From positions 1 through 7,079 of the forward strand of contig CAJXPN010000221.1 in assembly GCA_913058025.1 (NCBI GenBank): a stretch of 7,079 bases of DNA, read 5' to 3'. The DNA comes from an uncultured Myxococcales bacterium. GTDB taxonomy: Bacteria > Myxococcota_A > Bradymonadia > Bradymonadales > Bradymonadaceae. Numbering within the stretch: position 1 is the stretch's first letter; every line of letters begins with the position of its first letter. The notes below the pieces were generated by a model. That model did not search any database, had not been told where the DNA came from, and saw nothing but the letters and a program-made list of their open reading frames with translations. The translations under genes were made by a program, and so were the position numbers. Positions 1 to 7,079 of this stretch are shown here, piece by piece.

Positions 1-53
1 CGAGATCTACACAGAGTGGATCGTCGGCAGCGTCAGATGTGTATAAGAGACAG
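1..53 (+). other. Illumina Nextera adapter (synthetic, not genomic)
   Basis: This is library adapter. Positions 1-12 are the end of the P5 flow-cell primer, 13-20 an eight-base i5 index (AGAGTGGA), and 21-53 the Nextera read-1 transposase adapter, ending in the 19-base Tn5 mosaic end at 35-53. Any coding call that starts here is artificial; translating the mosaic end produces the peptide MYKRQ fused to the ligase fragment. Genomic sequence begins at 54. Confidence 0.98.
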
Positions 54-839
54 GACGAGTGCCGCGTCATGCGGATCGCCAAGCTCGAGCACTTCGTCAA
101 GGTGATGGAGATCAAGGGCTTCGGCGGCAAGCACCTCGAGTCGCTCTTCGACGAGGGGCTCGTGACCACGCCGCCCGAGTTCTACGAGCTCGAGATCGAC
201 GACCTGCTCGACCTGGATCGGATGGGCGAGACGCTGGCGACCAAGCTCGTCGCGAACATCCAGGCCAAGAAGGCGGTCCACGCCGCGATGTTCCTGCGCT
301 CCTTCGGCATCCACGAGCTCGGGCGGCACGTCTCGGCGATCCTCGCCAACGAGTTCGACGACCTGGATCAGGTCTTCGCGCTGACCGCCGAGGATTTCGC
401 AAAGGTCCACACCATCGGCGACGTCATCGCCAAGACCGTGACCGAGGGGCTCGTCACGTACCGCGACGCGATCGACGCGTTGCTCGAGTACGTCACCCCC
501 GTCTTCCCCGAGCGCGTAGACGCGCCCGAGGGTGGGCCGCTCGAGGGCTCGTCGTTCCTCTTCACTGGGACGCTGGTCACGATGAAGCGCAAGGACGCTC
601 AGGCGGCGGTCGTCTCGCTCGGGGCCGAGGCTCCCAGCGGCGTGAGCAAGACGCTGAGCTACCTCGTCATCGGTGACGCCGACTTCGATCGCTACGAGAA
701 CGAGGGCTGGCGCTCGTCCAAGCTCAAGAAAGCCGAGAAGTACATCGGGGAGGGCGCCGCGCTCGAAATCGTCAACGAGACGCGCTTCTCCGAGCTCCTC
801 GAGGACGCCAAGACCACCGCCGCAGCCGAGGAGGAGTGA
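54..839 (+). CDS. ligA: NAD-dependent DNA ligase LigA, C-terminal fragment (5' end missing)
   Basis: LigA seals nicks in DNA during replication and repair using NAD+. Only the last 261 residues are present; the family is usually about 670-700 residues, so the adenylation and most of the OB domain lie outside the window. A cysteine at residue 3 (counting from base 54) sits where the fourth zinc-finger cysteine is expected. Four helix-hairpin-helix segments follow at about residues 16-36, 50-70, 84-100 and 117-132, including GFGGKHLE and DRMGETLATKL. A BRCT domain covers about 162-250, with FLFTGTLVTMKRKDAQ, SKTLSYLVIGD and SSKLKKAEK. The BRCT domain has about ten extra residues between VIGD and SSKLKKAEK compared with the short loop of many LigA proteins. 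The tail is acidic. The reading frame is open from the adapter junction, so there is no native start here. Assignment rests on the HhH4-BRCT order; a ligase-like paralogue cannot be excluded without the catalytic domain. Confidence 0.88.
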   Translation, partial: DECRVMRIAKLEHFVKVMEIKGFGGKHLESLFDEGLVTTPPEFYELEIDDLLDLDRMGETLATKLVANIQAKKAVHAAMFLRSFGIHELGRHVSAILANEFDDLDQVFALTAEDFAKVHTIGDVIAKTVTEGLVTYRDAIDALLEYVTPVFPERVDAPEGGPLEGSSFLFTGTLVTMKRKDAQAAVVSLGAEAPSGVSKTLSYLVIGDADFDRYENEGWRSSKLKKAEKYIGEGAALEIVNETRFSELLEDAKTTAAAEEE

Positions 840-843
840 GCAC

Positions 844-864
844 GAGGGCGCCCCGGGCGCCCTC
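844..864 (+). terminator. GC-rich hairpin after ligA, possible terminator
   Basis: A perfect 9-bp stem (GAGGGCGCC at 844-852 with GGCGCCCTC at 856-864) and a 3-base loop begins four bases after the ligA stop codon. No T-tract follows, so it is not a classical intrinsic terminator. The position, and a promoter-like sequence just downstream, fit a transcription end point or 3'-end protection structure. Confidence 0.5.
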
Positions 865-872
865 CGTACTCG

Positions 873-900
873 TTGACGACCCAATGAGTGCGTGTATAGG
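873..900 (+). promoter_or_regulatory. Possible sigma70-type promoter for the receiver-kinase gene
   Basis: TTGACG at 873-878 matches the -35 consensus at five of six positions. TATAGG at 895-900 matches the -10 consensus at four of six, with a 16-base spacer. It lies in the gap after the ligA hairpin and points at the gene starting at 1018. Transcription would begin near 907, leaving a leader of about 110 nt. Prediction from sequence only. Confidence 0.4.
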
Positions 901-949
901 ATGCGCGCAATGTTGTGTCGTAGACGACCGCGGTGATGGCCCTGATGGC

Positions 950-992
950 CACCACACCGTCGTGGTGTCTTGTGTCGGGCTGCGCGCCCGAC
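950..992 (+). other. Leader hairpins upstream of the receiver-kinase gene
   Basis: Two small inverted repeats lie in the presumed leader. CACCAC at 950-955 pairs with GTGGTG at 962-967, and GTCGGGC at 974-980 pairs with GCCCGAC at 986-992 around a 5-base loop. They precede the start codon by 25 nt or more. They could be a weak terminator or a leader structure, but in DNA this GC-rich such short stems also arise by chance. I recognise no riboswitch class. Confidence 0.25.
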
Positions 993-1017
993 CGTTGAGT
1001 CGCCAGCGGGAGCCGAG

Positions 1018-2238
1018 ATGTTGGATCCACAAGTGCGCGAGCAGACGCTGCTCGTCATCGACGACGAGAGAGACATCCTCGACGCGGTCTGGCGCCTGTT
1101 CCGTAAGGACTATGTGGTCCTGCGCGCGGACTCCATCGAGCGCGCCAGGACGCTCCTCGACGAGAACGACGTCCAGGTCGTGCTCGCCGACCAGCGCCTC
1201 CCCCGACACACCGGCATCGAGTTCTTCTCGGAGCTGCGCACGTCATACCCCGAGATCGTCCGCGTGCTCTTCACCGGGTACACCAACATCGACGACGTGG
1301 TCGACGCCATCAACGAAGGCCACATCTACCGCTACATCGCCAAGCCGTGGCGACCGGCCGAACTCAAGCTCTTCATCGCGCAGGCCTTCGAGTACTACTG
1401 GCAGCGCCGCGAGCGCGAGGAGCTCGTCGAGGCCTTGGGAGAGGCGAACACCAGGCTCGAGGAGGCCAACGCCGGCCTGACGCACGCGAACACGCGCCTG
1501 GAGGAGACCGACCGGCTGCGCACGGTGTTCATGGAGGTCGTGAGCCACGAGCTCAACACGCCGATCGCGATCATCAACGGCTACACCTACTTGCTCAAGA
1601 ACGAACTCGAGGGCACGCTCTCGGGCGTCTCCGAGAAGTCGCTGTCTCGGGTGGAGGCCTCCGCGGGCAGGCTCAAGGGGATCTCAGACAACATCTTCAA
1701 GGTCTTCAACGATGAGGGCCCGGCGGCCACGCTGCGCCTCCGAGAGACCGCGTCGCGCACCCTCGCGCAGTCACTCCATGACCACGTCGAGCCGTTCCTT
1801 CTGCGGCGCCAGCAGCGCCTCGTCACGCAGCTCGAGGAGGGCCTGCCCGAGCTCGAGATCGACCCGGAGAAGGTCCTCGACGCGCTCGTCCACCTGGTCA
1901 TGAACGCCATCAAGTTCAGCCGGGACGGTGAGACCATCTCGCTGTCGATGCGCGCCCACTCCGAGCGCGAGGACTGGATCACGATGGAGGTCGTTGACCA
2001 CGGCATCGGGATCGCCACGGAGGACGCCTCGCACGTCTTCAGCGCGTTCTTCTCGTCGTTCAACACGGGGCACCACTCCTCGGGGGACTTCGAGTTCGGC
2101 AAGCGCGGCATCGGCCTCGGCCTGAGCGTCACGCGCCGGTTCGTCGAGATGCACGGAGGCTCCGTCTCCGCCCGAAGCGAGCAGGGCCAGGGCTCGGTCT
2201 TCACCATCGAGCTCCCGTCGAGCCAACGCGCGCGCTGA
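1018..2238 (+). CDS. Receiver domain-histidine kinase fusion (soluble hybrid two-component protein)
   Basis: A 406-residue cytoplasmic signalling protein with no transmembrane segment or signal peptide. Residues about 9-125 are a response-regulator receiver: acidic pair D15/D16, phosphoacceptor D58 in LADQRLP, T86 in LFTGYT, K109 in IAKPW. A charged coiled-coil linker spans about 126-168. The dimerisation/phosphotransfer domain carries the H-box SHELNTPI with H177. The ATP-binding domain shows an N-box at N296 (VMNAIKF), G1 box DHGIG at 327-331, F-box near 341-345 and G2 box GKRGIGLGL at 361-369. All catalytic elements look intact, so it should autophosphorylate; the receiver probably takes its signal from another kinase or from H177. 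There is no DNA-binding or other output domain and no partner gene beside it, so the target is unknown. The ATG at 1018 is chosen because GGGAG lies just upstream and the receiver follows at once; a GTG at 970 in frame would add 16 unconserved residues. It appears monocistronic. Confidence 0.93.
   Translation: MLDPQVREQTLLVIDDERDILDAVWRLFRKDYVVLRADSIERARTLLDENDVQVVLADQRLPRHTGIEFFSELRTSYPEIVRVLFTGYTNIDDVVDAINEGHIYRYIAKPWRPAELKLFIAQAFEYYWQRREREELVEALGEANTRLEEANAGLTHANTRLEETDRLRTVFMEVVSHELNTPIAIINGYTYLLKNELEGTLSGVSEKSLSRVEASAGRLKGISDNIFKVFNDEGPAATLRLRETASRTLAQSLHDHVEPFLLRRQQRLVTQLEEGLPELEIDPEKVLDALVHLVMNAIKFSRDGETISLSMRAHSEREDWITMEVVDHGIGIATEDASHVFSAFFSSFNTGHHSSGDFEFGKRGIGLGLSVTRRFVEMHGGSVSARSEQGQGSVFTIELPSSQRAR
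1444..1506 (+). repeat. 14-residue internal repeat in the kinase coiled-coil linker
   Basis: The peptide ANTRLEE occurs twice, at residues 143-149 and 157-163 of the receiver-kinase protein, encoded at 1444-1464 and 1486-1506. The spacing of 42 bases is two heptads. The copies differ at synonymous sites, so the repeat is old or selected at protein level. It fits a signalling helix joining the receiver to the phosphotransfer domain. Confidence 0.75.
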
Positions 2239-2288
2239 TTTCGTCGCGCCGTGCGTACCCTTACCGTCACTCGCTGCATCCAACGTGA

Positions 2289-2310
2289 GCCTCGCACCCG
2301 CTGGCGAGGC
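2289..2310 (+). terminator. Hairpin after the receiver-kinase gene, possible terminator
   Basis: GCCTCGC at 2289-2295 pairs perfectly with GCGAGGC at 2304-2310 around an 8-base loop, 50 bases after the kinase stop codon. A T-run occurs only at 2331-2336, about 20 bases later, so intrinsic termination is not clear. An alternative pairing of CCCGC at 2297-2301 with GCGGG at 2315-2319 would exclude this one. Confidence 0.35.
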
Positions 2311-2319
2311 CGCTGCGGG

Positions 2320-2366
2320 CAAAAACATACTTTTTTGTCTGGATTTAATGCTTACAACTCTGTATC
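2320..2366 (+). promoter_or_regulatory. AT-rich island with inverted repeat; probable promoter/operator of the Rrf2-suf operon
   Basis: This is by far the most AT-rich stretch of the window, lying 60-106 bases upstream of the Rrf2 gene. It holds the inverted repeat CAAAAA (2320-2325) - six bases - TTTTTG (2332-2337), and the -10-like hexamer TTTAAT at 2344-2349. TTGT at 2335-2338 and ACAA at 2354-2357 form another loose dyad. I cannot pair a convincing -35 box with the -10-like hexamer. Location and composition suggest the operon promoter and a binding site for the autoregulating Rrf2 protein; it does not match the E. coli IscR consensus that I know. Confidence 0.4.
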
Positions 2367-2425
2367 CGATGTCACGGCAGCCTTTGGGCGCCCAACACAC
2401 GTCGAGCAGAGGTCCAGAGAGTTCC

Positions 2426-2920
2426 ATGAAGATCACGTCGGTCGAAGAGTACGGGTTGCGATGTCTGCTCCAGGTCGGAAAGACCTCGGGGGACTCGCCC
2501 GTGTCCGCGAGCGAGGTGGCCGCCGTGGAGGGCCTCTCCGAGGCGTACGCCCAGAAGCTCCTGCGCATCCTCGCGCAGGGCGGGCTGGTGACGTCTCACC
2601 GCGGCGTGCAAGGTGGCTACGCGCTCGCCATGCCCGCCGAGGAGATCACGCTGGGGGCCGCCATCAGGGTCCTCGGGGGCGTCATCGAGCTCGACCACAT
2701 GTGCGGCAAGCACACCGGCGACCGCGACGTCTGCTCGAACCTGAAGAACTGTTCGATCCGGCCCGTGTGGTCGTACCTGTCCGAGTTCGTCGTGAGGACG
2801 TTCGACGCGATCCCGCTGTCGATGCTGATGCAAGACGAGGAGGGAGTGGCCGAGAAGCTGCTCCAGATGGTTCCGCCCAGGCGGGATGTTGCGGTAGATG
2901 AAGTCGTGGCCAGCGCCTGA
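2426..2920 (+). CDS. Rrf2-family transcriptional regulator, probable Fe-S-sensing regulator of the suf operon
   Basis: A 164-residue protein, the usual length for Rrf2 regulators such as IscR, NsrR and RirA. The N-terminal winged-helix DNA-binding domain is clear: MKITSVEEYGLRCLL at the start, recognition region SEAYAQKLLRILAQGGLV at 38-55, and wing GVQGGYAL at 60-67. Three cysteines follow at C93, C103 and C109 (spacing C-x9-C-x5-C), which could bind an Fe-S cluster. IscR has C-x5-C-x5-C plus H107; here the position equivalent to that His, three after the last cysteine, is R112. E8 sits where NsrR of Streptomyces uses Asp8, so it is a candidate fourth ligand; H91 and H96 flank C93. The gene lies 77 bases upstream of sufB on the same strand, so a role in controlling cluster assembly is the natural inference. 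The frame is open back to a GTG at 2285, but that extension reads through the AT-rich control region and lacks Rrf2 similarity. The Shine-Dalgarno is modest (AGAGAG at 2416-2421). Confidence 0.9.
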   Translation: MKITSVEEYGLRCLLQVGKTSGDSPVSASEVAAVEGLSEAYAQKLLRILAQGGLVTSHRGVQGGYALAMPAEEITLGAAIRVLGGVIELDHMCGKHTGDRDVCSNLKNCSIRPVWSYLSEFVVRTFDAIPLSMLMQDEEGVAEKLLQMVPPRRDVAVDEVVASA

Positions 2921-2951
2921 GGCGTCCGTCACACCAGACAATGTGTCGATG

Positions 2952-2971
2952 ACGCGCCCCTCACGGCGCGT
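2952..2971 (+). promoter_or_regulatory. Hairpin in the Rrf2-sufB gap
   Basis: ACGCGCC at 2952-2958 pairs with GGCGCGT at 2965-2971 around a 6-base loop, ending 26 bases before the sufB start codon. Just upstream, GACA (2937-2940) and TGTC (2944-2947) form a short dyad. Either could be a regulatory element separating regulator and suf expression. No good promoter is visible in this 77-base gap, so sufB is probably read from upstream. Confidence 0.3.
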
Positions 2972-2997
2972 GAACCCATAGCAGAAGAGGAGAGGCG

Positions 2998-4434
<1,437 letters not shown>

Positions 4435-4437
4435 GCG

Positions 4438-4466
4438 CGGCGAGCGGGCAGGGCGCCCGCTCGTCG
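4438..4466 (+). promoter_or_regulatory. Strong hairpin between sufB and sufC
   Basis: CGAGCGGGC at 4441-4449 pairs perfectly with GCCCGCTCG at 4455-4463 around a 5-base loop. The stem extends outward by one G-T wobble and two further pairs to 4438-4466, starting three bases after the sufB stop. No T-tract follows, and sufC continues 68 bases later, so full termination is unlikely. It could protect the 3' end of a processed sufB transcript or act as a partial terminator. The rest of the 100-base gap holds the palindrome AAACGTTT (4483-4490) and a small stem CCCTC/GAGGG (4500-4513). I see no convincing promoter. Confidence 0.5.
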
Positions 4467-4534
4467 TTGAGTAAGTATTCGCAAACGTTTTGATGCGGTC
4501 CCTCTCCTGAGGGCCACGATGGTGAGTTCGCCAG

Positions 4535-5296
4535 ATGATGTTGTCAGTCAAGAATCTGCATGTGGTAGCCGACGGAGCGAAGATCCTTCGCGGCGTCGAT
4601 TTCGAGGTCAAAGCCGGAGAGATCCACGCGATCATGGGTCCCAACGGCTCGGGCAAGTCCACGTTCGCCAAGACGCTGGCGGGCCACCCTCAGTACGAGG
4701 TCACCCACGGTGAGGTCTCGTTCGATGGTCAGGACCTGTTCGAGCTCGAGGCCGACGAGCGCGCACGCGCTGGCCTCTTCCTCGCGTTCCAGTACCCGGT
4801 CGAGCTTCCGGGCGTCACCAACGCGACCTTCCTGCGCCACTCGGTCAACGCCGTGCGCCGCGCCAACGACATCGACGAGCTCGACCCGCTCGAGTTCGAC
4901 GACTTCATCCGCGAGAAGCTCGAGCTCGTCGCGATGGACCCCGTCTTCCTCGACAGGTCCGTCAACGTCGACTTCTCCGGCGGTGAGAAGAAGCGCAACG
5001 AGATCCTCCAGATGGCCGCGCTCGAGCCCAAGCTCGCGCTCCTCGACGAGACCGACTCCGGCCTCGACATCGACGCGCTGCGTGTCGTCGCCGCCGGCGT
5101 CAACGCGCTCGCCAAGGAGGACAACGCCATCGTCATGGTCACGCACTACCAGCGCCTGCTCGATTACATCGAGCCGGACTTCGTGCACGTCATGGTCGGC
5201 GGCCGCCTCGTGAAGTCGGGCACCAAGGAGCTCGCCCTCGAGCTCGAGGAGCGCGGCTACGACTGGATCATCGAGGAGCTCGAGGAGACGTCATGA
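4535..5296 (+). CDS. sufC: Fe-S cluster assembly ATPase SufC
   Basis: SufC is the ABC-type ATPase of the SufBCD complex; it is soluble, and ATP binding drives rearrangement of the SufB-SufD pair. The 253-residue protein has all nucleotide-binding elements: Walker A GPNGSGKST at 35-43, Q-loop Q87 in AFQYP, signature FSGGEKKR at 147-154, Walker B LALLDE ending in E172, D-loop SGLD at 175-178 and switch H204 in VTHYQRLL. FSGGEKKRNEILQ and DETDSGLDIDAL are characteristic of SufC and distinguish it from transporter ATPases. Two ATG codons stand in tandem at 4535 and 4538; the first is given, with GGTGAG at 4521-4526 as a modest ribosome site. An out-of-frame ATG at 4519 opens a 64-codon frame overlapping the beginning of sufC, which could lower initiation. 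The stop codon overlaps the sufD start. Confidence 0.97.
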   Translation: MMLSVKNLHVVADGAKILRGVDFEVKAGEIHAIMGPNGSGKSTFAKTLAGHPQYEVTHGEVSFDGQDLFELEADERARAGLFLAFQYPVELPGVTNATFLRHSVNAVRRANDIDELDPLEFDDFIREKLELVAMDPVFLDRSVNVDFSGGEKKRNEILQMAALEPKLALLDETDSGLDIDALRVVAAGVNALAKEDNAIVMVTHYQRLLDYIEPDFVHVMVGGRLVKSGTKELALELEERGYDWIIEELEETS

Positions 5297-6549
5297 ACGA
5301 GCGCATCGAACAGCCCGAAGGGCTCGTCGCGCCCTTCGCCTCCCACATCGCCGGGCGCTCCGGGCGCGCTGACGCGCTCGCTGCGCTCGCGTTCCCTCGC
5401 CGTAAGCACGAGGACTGGAAGTACGTCGGAGCGCAGCTCCGCGCGCTTAAGGGCAAGACGTTCGTCGCGGCTGAGGCCGCGCCCGGCCTCTCGCTCGACG
5501 CGCTCGGCCTGAGCGCGATCGACTCCATCGCGCGCCTCGTCTTCATCGACGGCGCGCCCTCGGACACGCTCAGCTCGATCCCCGACGGGCTCGACCTCCG
5601 CGTCTCCGCGCTCACCGACGCCGCGCTCGCCGAGCGCCCCGAGGCGCTCGCGACCTCGTTCGAGGGCGACTGGTTCGCCGCGCTCAACGAGGCCGGCTGG
5701 TCTGGCGGCTCGCTGCTCGAGGTCGGCAAGAACACCGACGGCGGCGGCGTCGTGCACGTCGCGTTCGTGAGCACCGGCGGGGCGTCGTCGGCGACGCTCC
5801 CTCGCTTGCTCGTGCGCGCCGCGCGCGGCTCCAAGCTCCAGCTCGTCGAGGAGCACGTGGGCCTCGGAGAAGCTGAGACGTTCGCGTCTCCGTTCATCGA
5901 GGTCCTCGTCGGTGAGAACGCGCACGTGGATCACATCAAGATCCAGCGCGCGTCCGTCACCTCTCACCACGTCGCGCGCCTCGCCGTGCACCTCTCCGAG
6001 GGCGCGCACTACCGCTCGACCACGGCGCACTTCGGCGGCGCGTTCAGCCGCCAGGACGTCGTCGCGCGCATCGACGGTGGGAACACCACCTGCGAGCTCC
6101 ATGGGCTCGTCGCGGTCTCGGGGCGCCAGGTCTCGGACACGCACTCGTCGATGGACCACCGCAAGGCGCACTCGTTCAGCGATCAGCTTCACAAGTGCGT
6201 GGTCGGGGGCAAGGGCCACTCGGTCTTCAACGGCAAGATCTTCGTGCGCCAGGACGCCCAGCAGATCAACGCGTTCCAGCTCAACCGGAACCTGCTGACC
6301 TCGCTCGGTGGCCGCGCCGACACGAAGCCTCAGCTCGAGATCTTCGCCGACGACGTCAAGTGCACCCACGGCGCGACCATCGGCCAGCTCGACGCCGAGC
6401 AGCTCTTCTACCTCCAGGCGCGAGGGGTCACCCCCGAGGACGCCCGCGGGATGCTCACCTACGCCTTCGCGGCGGAGGTCCTCGAGCGCGTCCCCATCCT
6501 CAGCGCCCGCTCCGAGATGGCGCGCCTGCTCGCCGAGGCGGTCCGCTGA
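5293..6549 (+). CDS. sufD: Fe-S cluster assembly protein SufD
   Basis: SufD is the SufB paralogue that completes the SufBC2D scaffold and is needed for iron acquisition and cluster building. The 418-residue product has the poorly conserved N-terminal half typical of the family, with an early HEDWKY motif (39-44), and a conserved beta-helix core. The hallmark block lies at about 311-375: FNGKIFVRQDAQQ, NAFQLNRNLL, ADTKPQLEIFADDVKCTHGAT and LDAEQLFYLQARG. H359 in KCTHGAT aligns with E. coli H360, the SufD residue proposed to act with SufB C405; C357 is just before it. The ATG overlaps the sufC stop in an ATGA arrangement, implying translational coupling and matched SufC and SufD output. The first half is rich in alanine and has many CTCG and GCGC repeats, but I see no frameshift. 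Confidence 0.97.
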   Translation: MNERIEQPEGLVAPFASHIAGRSGRADALAALAFPRRKHEDWKYVGAQLRALKGKTFVAAEAAPGLSLDALGLSAIDSIARLVFIDGAPSDTLSSIPDGLDLRVSALTDAALAERPEALATSFEGDWFAALNEAGWSGGSLLEVGKNTDGGGVVHVAFVSTGGASSATLPRLLVRAARGSKLQLVEEHVGLGEAETFASPFIEVLVGENAHVDHIKIQRASVTSHHVARLAVHLSEGAHYRSTTAHFGGAFSRQDVVARIDGGNTTCELHGLVAVSGRQVSDTHSSMDHRKAHSFSDQLHKCVVGGKGHSVFNGKIFVRQDAQQINAFQLNRNLLTSLGGRADTKPQLEIFADDVKCTHGATIGQLDAEQLFYLQARGVTPEDARGMLTYAFAAEVLERVPILSARSEMARLLAEAVR

Positions 6550-6598
6550 GGATGGGCCCGTCGCCCACCTAAGTGGCCCCTACACACCAGGGAACACC

Positions 6599-7032
6599 AT
6601 GTTCGTAGACATGAGCGACACCGAGCACGGTCGGCTCGCGCCGACCGGCTCCGACACACGCGGTTGGGACGAGGTCCGCGCGGACTTCCGCGTCCTCGAC
6701 CAGGAGATCAACGGCCAGCCGTTGGCGTACCTCGACTCGTCGGCGTCCAGCCAGCAGCCCTGGCAGGTCATCGAGGCTCAGGTCGAGTACCTGACCTCGC
6801 ACCACTCCAACGTCCACAGGGGCGTGCACGACCTTTCGCAGCGGGCCACGAACCTCTACGAGGGCGCTCGCGCCAAGGTCGCCGCGTACATCGGCGCGCC
6901 CGCCACGCGTGAGGTGATCCTCACCAGCGGCGCCACCGAGAGCATGAACCTCGTGGCGCACACGTTCGGCCGTTCCAGGATCGGCGCGGGCGACGAGGTC
7001 CTCGTCAGCGGGATGGAGCACCACTCCAACAT
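6599..7032 (+). CDS. sufS: Cysteine desulfurase SufS, N-terminal fragment (3' end missing)
   Basis: SufS is a PLP-dependent class V aminotransferase-fold enzyme that converts L-cysteine to L-alanine and a persulfide, feeding sulfur to SufB, usually through SufE or SufU. The first 144 codons are present, about one third of a roughly 400-residue enzyme. Motifs match the family: YLDSSASSQQP (44-54), NVHRGVHDLSQRAT (71-84), TSGATESMNLVA (109-120) and SGMEHHSN (137-144), including the His that stacks on PLP. The PLP lysine and active-site cysteine are beyond the contig end. There is an N-terminal extension of about 20 residues relative to E. coli SufS, and an in-frame ATG at 6611 is an alternative start; AGGGA at 6589-6593 favours 6599. 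SS replaces the more usual AA in the LDxAA motif. The 49-base gap after sufD holds only a weak 5-bp stem (6553-6567). The open frame continues into the adapter and would give an artificial CLLYTSDAAD tail. Confidence 0.93.
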
Positions 7033-7079
7033 CTGTCTCTTATACACATCTGACGCTGCCGACGATCTACTCTGTGTAG
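7033..7079 (-). other. Illumina Nextera adapter (synthetic, not genomic)
   Basis: Reverse complement of the adapter at the left end: mosaic end at 7033-7051, the rest of the read-1 adapter at 7052-7065, the i5 index at 7066-7073 (reads AGAGTAGA on the other strand, which I recall as Nextera i5 index S504) and six bases of P5 primer at 7074-7079. It must be trimmed before annotation. The genomic sequence ends at 7032, inside sufS. Confidence 0.98.

Noticed and set aside
970..1017. GTG start adding 16 residues to the receiver-kinase protein.
   Set aside because: The added residues overlap the leader hairpin and have no receiver similarity; the ATG at 1018 has a better ribosome site.
33..1076. 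Long reverse-strand open frame of 347 codons opposite ligA.
   Set aside because: Antisense shadow of high-GC coding sequence; it runs into the adapter and ends with the artificial LSLIHI peptide.
836..1480. Open frame overlapping the ligA stop with a cysteine-rich start (CIGCAQCC after an ATG at 884).
   Set aside because: Most of it lies out of frame inside the well-supported receiver-kinase gene, and its later part is low-complexity Ser/Arg/Thr-rich sequence typical of a shadow frame. The cysteines lie in an intergenic leader and match no complete domain.
2285..2425. 47-residue N-terminal extension of the Rrf2 regulator.
   Set aside because: It would translate through the AT-rich control region and hairpin remnants, and Rrf2 proteins begin at the MKIT-like start found at 2426.
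5257..6369. Reverse-strand open frame of 370 codons opposite sufD.
   Set aside because: Arg/Ala/Glu/Val-rich shadow of sufD with no recognisable domain.

Overview
The window is one contig of GC-rich bacterial chromosome (about two-thirds G+C by eye, with a strong preference for G or C at third codon positions). Synthetic Illumina Nextera adapter sequence caps both ends, so real genomic sequence runs only from 54 to 7032. The genes suggest a Gram-negative, possibly deltaproteobacterial or Myxococcota-like organism. That placement rests on overall style (NAD-dependent ligase, a soluble receiver-kinase protein, a Rrf2-SufBCDS layout) and is weak.

Layout, all on the + strand: (1) 54-839, the C-terminal part of an NAD-dependent DNA ligase (LigA), followed by a GC-rich hairpin. 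(2) 1018-2238, a soluble protein fusing an N-terminal receiver domain to a complete histidine kinase core, preceded by a plausible sigma70-type promoter and a leader of about 110 nt. (3) 2239-2425, an intergenic region with a terminator-like hairpin and a conspicuous AT-rich island, probably the control region of the next operon. (4) 2426-7032, an iron-sulfur cluster assembly operon: a Rrf2-family regulator with three clustered cysteines, then sufB, sufC, sufD and the beginning of sufS. The sufS reading frame runs into the right adapter.

The suf genes work as one pathway. SufS takes sulfur from L-cysteine, the SufB-SufC-SufD scaffold and ATPase builds an Fe-S cluster, and the Rrf2 protein probably senses Fe-S status and controls the operon, as IscR does elsewhere. 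sufC and sufD overlap by four bases, which suggests translational coupling. A strong hairpin lies between sufB and sufC and could set their relative expression.

I see no mobile element, CRISPR array, RNA gene, toxin or defence system, and no candidate for an undescribed system. The points most worth checking are the adapter-capped ends, which mimic terminal inverted repeats; the unusual cysteine spacing of the Rrf2 regulator; the AT-rich putative operator; and the sufB-sufC hairpin.
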